NCBI GenBank assembly: GCA_964542475.1
Contig: CAZIUL010000009.1
Span: 1-64,000 of the forward strand
Reading direction: 5' to 3'
DNA length: 64,000 nucleotides
DNA from: CAZIUL01 sp964542475
GTDB taxonomy: Bacteria > Planctomycetota > B15-G4 > CAYZWU01
Numbering within the stretch: the stretch's first letter is position 1; every line of letters starts with the position of its first letter. The position numbers and the translations under genes are program-made. This document shows, one piece after another, positions 58,811 to 64,000 of the stretch. Below the pieces are notes generated by a model. That model searched no databases and was not told the DNA's origin. It saw nothing but the letters and a program-made list of their open reading frames with translations.

Positions 58811-60856
58811 ATGAAACGATCGAACAACCGCGGAAACGGTTCCAGTAGAAAAACGTTTTCCGCCATGCTCGCAGAAGGCGGTCTCCCCCTGGCCTTGCTG
58901 CTGCTGCTGGCAGTGGGATTCAAAATTCTGTACCAGCTCGACTTCCAGGCCAACAACCCCCTTTCGAAGCATCCCGTATCCGATGAGCTTCTCTACATCC
59001 AAGCCGCGGAACGGATCGCAGGCGGCGAGCTTTCAAGCGGCGAGGTCTTTCATACGGCGCCGTTGTATCCATACCTTTTAGCCCCGGTTTTCAAGGCATT
59101 CGCGTCCGATCCTTTTGCGGCACGCCTCTTCCAGGCTTTGATCGGGGCGGGATCCGTGCTTATCCTGTACCTTGCCGCACGCTTCTTTTTTTCCAGGCCC
59201 TGGGCATTGTGTGCGGCCGCATCAATGCTTTTGTACTACCCATTCACGTTTTTTGAAGGAAAGCTGCTGATCGCCACCAGCGCGGTTTTTTTTCTGAACC
59301 TAAGCGTCTTGCTGCTCCTGGCCCAGCACAGAACTCCACGGTTCCACATGGCCCTGGCCGCAGGCGTCCTCACAGGCATAACATCGGCCTTGAGGCCCAA
59401 CTTCATCGTCCTGGTTCCGCTGTTTGCGTTGTGGTTCCTCTTCGCATTCAGAAGCCGCAAAGCTGTTCTCAGGTGCTTCCTTTTTCTGGCAGGCGCTGCC
59501 GCTCCAATACTTCCGTTCACGATGCATAACTTCTACGCGGAATCGGACTTCGTCCTTCTGTCAGACAACGGCGGCATAAACTTCCACCTCGGAAACAACC
59601 CGTCGGCCCGGGGATCGTTTCACAACGTGGATCCGACATGGGCGGACATCGAAACCCAGCACATCATGGCCAAGGCGCTGGCCCAGGAGGCCGAGGGAAA
59701 GCTTTTGAAACCTTCCGAGGTTTCGGGTTTCTGGTTCGGGAAAGGGCTGTCATTCATCAGTGACGAACCCGGGCGCTATCTCGTCCTGCTCTTTGAAAAG
59801 CTGAAATCGTTCATCGAAAACTTCGAGTACTCGATAATATATTCCCCACCAGCGGAGAAGGAGCTTACCAGGAGCCTTCGCCTGCCTTTTTTACCGTACT
59901 GTGTGTTCATCACCGGCGCCTGCCTGGGCCTGATCGCCCTTTTGCTCGGGCGGGGGTGTGGAAAAACAAAGAGCGGGCGACCGCCCCGACCGCCCGGTTT
60001 CGGTTGGGCCGATTGGTATCCGGTCCTGATCGTTGTTCTTGCAAACCTGATATCGGTTCTGCTTTTCTTCAACTACTCCAGGTTCCGCATGACCGCTTTG
60101 CCTGCCATGATCCTGTTGGCGGTTATGGGGATCAAGAAGCTCGTGTACTACCACAGAAGCGGCCTGTGGGGACGCACAGCGTGCTGTTACTGTGTCATCT
60201 GTTTCATGCTCTGCGCTTCCATCATACCCAGGGGGGACCTCTGTCTCCGCCAGAAAGCCCACGGCCTGGCGACTATCGGCAAGGCATACTCCCGGAACGC
60301 TGACTTTGTTTCTGCTGAAAAGTACCTGACAAAAGCCCTCGATGTCAAACAGGACATGATACTCATCCTCAAGGAAAGGGGGATGATCCGGATCAGGCTT
60401 CGCTCTTTTGAAGAAGCAATGAACGATCTCGAAGAAGCCGTGCGCCTGGCACCGGGCTACGCGCCCTGCCTGTCCGCGCTTGCCGGCTTTTACGCCAGGC
60501 GAACGCCATACAGGGACCTCGACAGCTCCCTGAAACTCATCAATGAGGCAAAGGGGCTGCCTTCAGCTAATCCAGCGGAACTGGCGGATATCCTGGCCAC
60601 AGAAGGCGGCATACGCATGGAGCGGCATGAATTCGATGAAGCGGCAAAGGCGTACGAATCCGCGTACGAATGCCTGCCGGGTGATGAGGGATCCCTCTTT
60701 CTCGCCGGGCTTGCTCACATGGAAGGAGGCAGCACAAAAAAGGCGGAGGCCGCGTTCAGGGAGGTGCTGCGGCTGAACCCGGCTCACCAGGGAGCGGCTG
60801 AAGGGATGAAATCGTTAGCCCGCTTATTTCATACTCTTCGTCGCGAGGTGCCGTAA
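58811..60856 (+). CDS. GT39-like membrane glycosyltransferase with TPR tail
   Basis: 681 aa. An N-terminal polytopic domain of the dolichol-phosphate-mannosyltransferase (PMT/GT39) type has about ten spans and a loop motif HPVSDELLYIQAAERI...HTAPLYPYLL with the acidic residue typical of the family. The C-terminal part holds TPR repeats (ADFVSAEKYLTKALDVKQDM, FEEAMNDLEEAVRLAPGYAP, KKAEAAFREVLRLNPAHQGA). It would transfer a lipid-linked sugar to periplasmic acceptors. The last 13-14 residues (LARLFHTLRREVP and stop) are encoded by repeat R12, so the original C-terminus was probably replaced by an insertion. Confidence 0.85.
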   Translation: MKRSNNRGNGSSRKTFSAMLAEGGLPLALLLLLAVGFKILYQLDFQANNPLSKHPVSDELLYIQAAERIAGGELSSGEVFHTAPLYPYLLAPVFKAFASDPFAARLFQALIGAGSVLILYLAARFFFSRPWALCAAASMLLYYPFTFFEGKLLIATSAVFFLNLSVLLLLAQHRTPRFHMALAAGVLTGITSALRPNFIVLVPLFALWFLFAFRSRKAVLRCFLFLAGAAAPILPFTMHNFYAESDFVLLSDNGGINFHLGNNPSARGSFHNVDPTWADIETQHIMAKALAQEAEGKLLKPSEVSGFWFGKGLSFISDEPGRYLVLLFEKLKSFIENFEYSIIYSPPAEKELTRSLRLPFLPYCVFITGACLGLIALLLGRGCGKTKSGRPPRPPGFGWADWYPVLIVVLANLISVLLFFNYSRFRMTALPAMILLAVMGIKKLVYYHRSGLWGRTACCYCVICFMLCASIIPRGDLCLRQKAHGLATIGKAYSRNADFVSAEKYLTKALDVKQDMILILKERGMIRIRLRSFEEAMNDLEEAVRLAPGYAPCLSALAGFYARRTPYRDLDSSLKLINEAKGLPSANPAELADILATEGGIRMERHEFDEAAKAYESAYECLPGDEGSLFLAGLAHMEGGSTKKAEAAFREVLRLNPAHQGAAEGMKSLARLFHTLRREVP

Positions 60857-60991
60857 ACTGTGTTGTGGCAAGGCGCATGTCAGGAGACGACCGCAGGCCT
60901 GTTCCTACAGGTTGAGGATCGTCTCCTGGCATGAAACGCAGCTACAGCGCAGGTTACGGTGCCGCAGCAGAAGAAGATGAAATATGCGGGT
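60818..60991 (+). repeat. Dispersed palindromic element, full copy R12
   Basis: 174-bp full copy flanked by TA on both sides. It supplies the 3' end and stop of the GT39-TPR gene on its left, and one base of the TAA stop of cutA on its right. Confidence 0.95.
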
Positions 60992-61332
60992 TAGCCCGCT
61001 GACTGAGAATCAGATCCTGCCGTCTCCTCGCCGATCCAGTTCAAATAGGCATCGAGCCCCTTCGAAATCCTGAAGCCGATGATCTCGGGAAGATCATAGG
61101 CGTGAAGGGAAAGCACCCTTTCCTTCAACTCATCGAACCGGTCCGAGGTGGTCTTGATGAGCATCAGCAGTTCGTTGTCGCCTGTCACCTTGCCCTCCCA
61201 CCGGTAAACGGATCTGATCCCCGGCACGATATTGACGCAAGCAGCCAGGTGCTCCTCGACGAGAGCCCCGGCGATCTGTTCCGCATTATCGATCTTGCCC
61301 ACAGTGACCAGCACCAGCATCATCTCCTGCAT
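60991..61332 (-). CDS. cutA: CutA1 divalent-cation tolerance protein
   Basis: 113 aa, a small trimeric ferredoxin-like protein. Motifs LVEEHLAACVNIVPGIRSVY, WEGKVTGDNELLMLIKT and HAYDLPEIIGFRI match the family. CutA is linked to copper tolerance in E. coli but its general role is unsettled. GGAGG lies seven bases before the ATG at 61332. The stop TAA shares its last base with repeat R12, so its final residues may have been affected by the insertion. Confidence 0.95.
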   Translation of the reverse strand: MQEMMLVLVTVGKIDNAEQIAGALVEEHLAACVNIVPGIRSVYRWEGKVTGDNELLMLIKTTSDRFDELKERVLSLHAYDLPEIIGFRISKGLDAYLNWIGEETAGSDSQSAG

Positions 61333-61434
61333 GAGACCGCCTCCAACTAATTTGGGTTGATTTCGAAACCCACACTTCTAAACTTCCAGGACGGAGTTCG
61401 GGTTTCATGAATATACCTAATCCGGAATCGGCAA

Positions 61435-63003
61435 GTGAACATCAAAGAATCGGTTTTATTCATTTTCCTCGTTGCGCTGGCTGTGTGGATCAGGGTTCAG
61501 GACATCAGCGCCCCTTTCGACAACGGGCTCCGTGGAAACTGCGGCGCCGCCTACGCTCTCATGGCTGAAAACCATCTGCATTATGGAGCGGCTGCAACGG
61601 GTCTCGTCCCAGTGCTGAACACCAGAGATGTGGACAGGGAACACTTCGTATACTACGAACACCACCCTCCCGGAATCGTGGCCCTTACCGCGGCTGTGTT
61701 CGCGATCACGGGCAGCACGGACGAGGCCGCCGCGAGACTCCTGCCGGTTCTCTTCTCCCTTGTTACGCTGATCACGCTGTTCGTATGGATTTCGAGGGTT
61801 TCAGGAACGTTCACCGCTTTCTGCGCGGCTGCTCTTGCAGCTTCGGTGCCATTGAGCGCCTATTACGGAGCCTTTCTGAACTTCGAGACCTTTGTCATTC
61901 CCTTAGTGCTTATCTCGCTGTGCCTGTACACGAAATGGGTCGAACAAGGCGGACGATCTCTCATGGGATGGTCGCTTGTACTCATGGCAGCGGGCGTGCT
62001 CATGGACTGGACCGCTCTCATCGCATGTGTGCTCATCGTGCTGGACAATTTTGTTTTCGGGAAAAAAGCTTCCGTCCCGATGCACCATGACCGGCAATCC
62101 GAACCGGAAACAAAACAGGAAAGAAAACGCTGGGCTCCATTGCTTTACCTTGTGGTTGGAGTCCTGGTCTTTGCCGCGGTCAAAGGCTGGTTTGCGGTCC
62201 AGCACGCACGTTTCGGTTCGCCTTCCGAGGAAGGCGCCAACATGATCCGTTACTACCTGGACGCGACCTTTTTCAATCGAGCCTTCTCCTTCCCGGTGTT
62301 CGCGCAAAAGCTGTTCGGACACTTTACGGAGCTCGTAACGTGGCCGGTTCTCACGGCGGCAGCCGCGGGCATCGTTGTCGCTTTATACGGCCTTATCAGA
62401 ACAAGGCCCGTTTCAACCGAAACACGCTCGGTTCTGATCCTGCTCGCGTGGGGAACCTGCAACATTGTCTTCTTTGCGATGCACGCCGCCAGACACGAGT
62501 ACTGGATCCTGCTTCTATATCCTGCGATTTGCTGGTGCGCTGCCCTGACAGGTGAAAAGCTAACGCGACTGTTACATGGAAACAGCGTGCCGTCATTCAA
62601 GGGGAAGGCGGCTGCCGCGGTTCTTTTTGCCGGAATGGCTGTTTTTGGAGCGTTCAGAACGTTCTCGATCATGGATGAAAGAAGGGGAAACAGCGAGCTG
62701 TACCAAAGGGGCCTCGCTTACAAAGCACTCGCTTCAAAGAACAATCCCGTTGTCTTCACTCCCAGCGGCGAGCCTATCCAGGTAATCTATTATTCAGGCG
62801 GAGCGGTTTATCCTTACGGCGTTCCCACTCCTGACGCACTGGAGGCTCGACGCACCATTCTGGAAAAATACGGCTATATCAACAGTCCGGGAATCTTTGT
62901 GGTCCGGCGCAAGCTTGCCGACAAATTCAAAGCATCGCTTGGGGCATTCGGCGAAATTGCAGAACCCGTGGAAGACGGGGAGTTCATCGTTTTCGGGTTG
63001 TAA
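61435..63003 (+). CDS. GT39/ArnT-like membrane glycosyltransferase
   Basis: 522 aa, GTG start at 61435. It has many spans (SVLFIFLVALAVWIRV, FVIPLVLISLCLY, LMAAGVLMDWTALIACVLIV, AAAAGIVVALYGLI) and the early loop with ENHLHYGAAATG and YYEHHPPGIVALTA, a pattern of the GT-C fold (GT39/GT83). It probably uses a polyprenyl-phosphate sugar and a periplasmic or lipid acceptor. It has no TPR tail, unlike the other copy. The start lacks a strong ribosome site. Confidence 0.82.
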   Translation: MNIKESVLFIFLVALAVWIRVQDISAPFDNGLRGNCGAAYALMAENHLHYGAAATGLVPVLNTRDVDREHFVYYEHHPPGIVALTAAVFAITGSTDEAAARLLPVLFSLVTLITLFVWISRVSGTFTAFCAAALAASVPLSAYYGAFLNFETFVIPLVLISLCLYTKWVEQGGRSLMGWSLVLMAAGVLMDWTALIACVLIVLDNFVFGKKASVPMHHDRQSEPETKQERKRWAPLLYLVVGVLVFAAVKGWFAVQHARFGSPSEEGANMIRYYLDATFFNRAFSFPVFAQKLFGHFTELVTWPVLTAAAAGIVVALYGLIRTRPVSTETRSVLILLAWGTCNIVFFAMHAARHEYWILLLYPAICWCAALTGEKLTRLLHGNSVPSFKGKAAAAVLFAGMAVFGAFRTFSIMDERRGNSELYQRGLAYKALASKNNPVVFTPSGEPIQVIYYSGGAVYPYGVPTPDALEARRTILEKYGYINSPGIFVVRRKLADKFKASLGAFGEIAEPVEDGEFIVFGL

Positions 63004-63062
63004 AGCGCGCTGATAAGAGAAGATGCCCATGGATTCGGGGAAAAGAGAGACTGGCTGCCACA

Positions 63063-63839
63063 CTATTTGCCGATAGCAAGGCGGGCCGCGCAGTTGTCGT
63101 GAATGCCGGGGTTGGCTTCAATCTTGGCCATGGCTGCGTGAAAGTCGTATTCAACTCGCTTGAAAAGGACAGCGCCGTCTTCGACCACGACAAAACTCGC
63201 CCTGGAATCGCCGTCCCGCGGTTGGCCCACCGATCCCACGTTGATTATTGCTTTGCCCGACCCAAAGTCGAACCTGTTACCCAGCTTTTCCGGATCATAG
63301 AAGCTGAAATTTGCCCCCTCCACGATCACGCCGGGTTGATGAGTGTGGCCTATAAAGCATGCCTTGTCGATCAGCTGAAAGGTTTCATAGAGCTTATCAG
63401 GGGCGAATATGACATCGGTACGCATGATGTACTCTTTGACCGGATCCCGCGGGGAACCGTGATAGTAGCTCAAGACCCCTTCCTTATGCTCCTTTTTCAA
63501 CTCCCTCAGAAAACTCCAGCGGAACCGCTTGCGCGAAGAGCTGATAATGCCGGGCTTCATTGAAGAACGCGTGTATTCGATCACTTCGCGGGCTACCGGG
63601 TTAAAATCCGTTGGGCCTGTAATAACGGCCTCGTCATGGTTCCCGCAAAGAACCACTTCGCAGCGATCAGACACGATATCAATGCAGGTCTCGAAATCCG
63701 CTCCATACCCCACAACATCACCAAGGCAGATCACGTGGTGAACATCACATTTCTCGATCTCCGCGAAAACGGCCTCGATCGATTCCAGATTGCCGTGTAT
63801 GTCCGATATGACTGCAAACCTGTCCTTCTGGTCAAACAT
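63063..63839 (-). CDS. Calcineurin-like metallophosphoesterase
   Basis: 258 aa. It has metal-binding motifs FAVISDIHGNLESIEAV (DxH), CLGDVVGYG (GDxxxxG), LCGNHDE (GNHD) and GHTHQPG, all present and intact. It resembles the YfcE/diadenosine-tetraphosphatase-like group that hydrolyses small phosphodiesters. The substrate is unknown. Its start overlaps by 8 nt the end of an NrnA-like gene, so the two may cooperate in nucleotide turnover. Confidence 0.92.
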   Translation of the reverse strand: MFDQKDRFAVISDIHGNLESIEAVFAEIEKCDVHHVICLGDVVGYGADFETCIDIVSDRCEVVLCGNHDEAVITGPTDFNPVAREVIEYTRSSMKPGIISSSRKRFRWSFLRELKKEHKEGVLSYYHGSPRDPVKEYIMRTDVIFAPDKLYETFQLIDKACFIGHTHQPGVIVEGANFSFYDPEKLGNRFDFGSGKAIINVGSVGQPRDGDSRASFVVVEDGAVLFKRVEYDFHAAMAKIEANPGIHDNCAARLAIGK

Positions 63840-64000
63840 CGCTTTCGCTTCTTCCGCAGGCCATCATCTCTAGAATAGCATCAATCACTTTCTTTTCAGC
63901 ATCCTCGAGTTCAAGGCCGCTCATGGTGATGCCGGCTGCTTTTTTGTGTCCCCCGCCGCCAAACCGTTCCGCCAGCCGGTTGATTTCAAGGCTGCCTTTG
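63832..64000 (-). CDS. DHH-family phosphoesterase, C-terminal end (NrnA-like), partial
   Basis: Only the last 55 codons are in the window; the gene continues beyond position 64000. The motif RFGGGGHKKAAG is the DHHA1 signature, as in NrnA nano-RNase/pAp phosphatase and RecJ-like proteins. It ends overlapping the metallophosphoesterase start (ATG of the next gene within GATGTTTGA). Confidence 0.85.
   Translation of the reverse strand, partial: KGSLEINRLAERFGGGGHKKAAGITMSGLELEDAEKKVIDAILEMMACGRSESDV

Noticed and set aside
1855..61000. CRISPR array
   Set aside because: The repeats are long, palindromic, in both orientations and tens of kilobases apart, with no spacer structure and no cas genes.

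Overview
The window looks like chromosome from an uncultured, GC-moderate Gram-negative (diderm) bacterium. I favour a PVC-like lineage (Planctomycetota, Lentisphaerota or a neighbouring candidate phylum). The reasons are TPR-rich secretins, a PilM/PilO-type platform beside TPR-ExbB-ExbD-ExbD genes, a Tat-exported GH109-type oxidoreductase fold, Gld-type ABC exporters fused in one chain, and sulfatase-fold proteins with TPR tails. This placement is inference; no rRNA is present to settle it.

Layout. 1-4.3 kb: tRNA-Cys, endonuclease IV, a metallo-beta-lactamase-fold hydrolase, 16S rRNA methyltransferase RsmE and a Tat-exported Gfo/Idh/MocA (GH109-like) protein. 4.4-8.5 kb: a minus-strand TPR lipoprotein and a two-gene ABC exporter. 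8.7-10.6 kb: mtaB and a family 4 uracil-DNA glycosylase. 11.1-28.6 kb: the most distinctive block. It holds a PilM-PilN fusion, a PilO-like protein, an unknown membrane-anchored protein, a TPR-secretin, two periplasmic TPR proteins, ExbB, two ExbDs, a sulfatase-fold TPR lipoprotein and a second paralogous TPR-secretin. 29-41.7 kb: a HAD phosphatase and two convergent oligopeptide ABC transporters, the second with a greatly enlarged OppB, then RidA. 42-48.8 kb: a ComEC core protein, a HEAT-like protein carrying a secretin-like segment, a thiamine-binding protein, an unusual HPF-C/zinc-ribbon/methyltransferase fusion and acetyl-CoA synthetase. 49-54.5 kb: a Gld-like ABC system with a DUF4340-FKBP fusion. 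55-64 kb: YifB/ComM, a LOG-like protein, a SEC-C protein, two GT39-like membrane proteins, CutA, a metallophosphoesterase and the end of an NrnA-like DHH phosphoesterase.

The intergenic regions carry a dispersed, non-coding, near-perfectly palindromic element of about 174 bp. There are seven full copies, one 95-bp deletion form, two short forms of about 63 bp, two half copies and one end fragment. Most full copies have matching 2-bp flanks (TA/TA or AA/AA), as expected of a mobile MITE-like element. Several copies sit exactly on stop codons and supply part of the stop. I regard this repeat family and the secretin/PilMNO/ExbBD block as the two most promising undescribed systems here.
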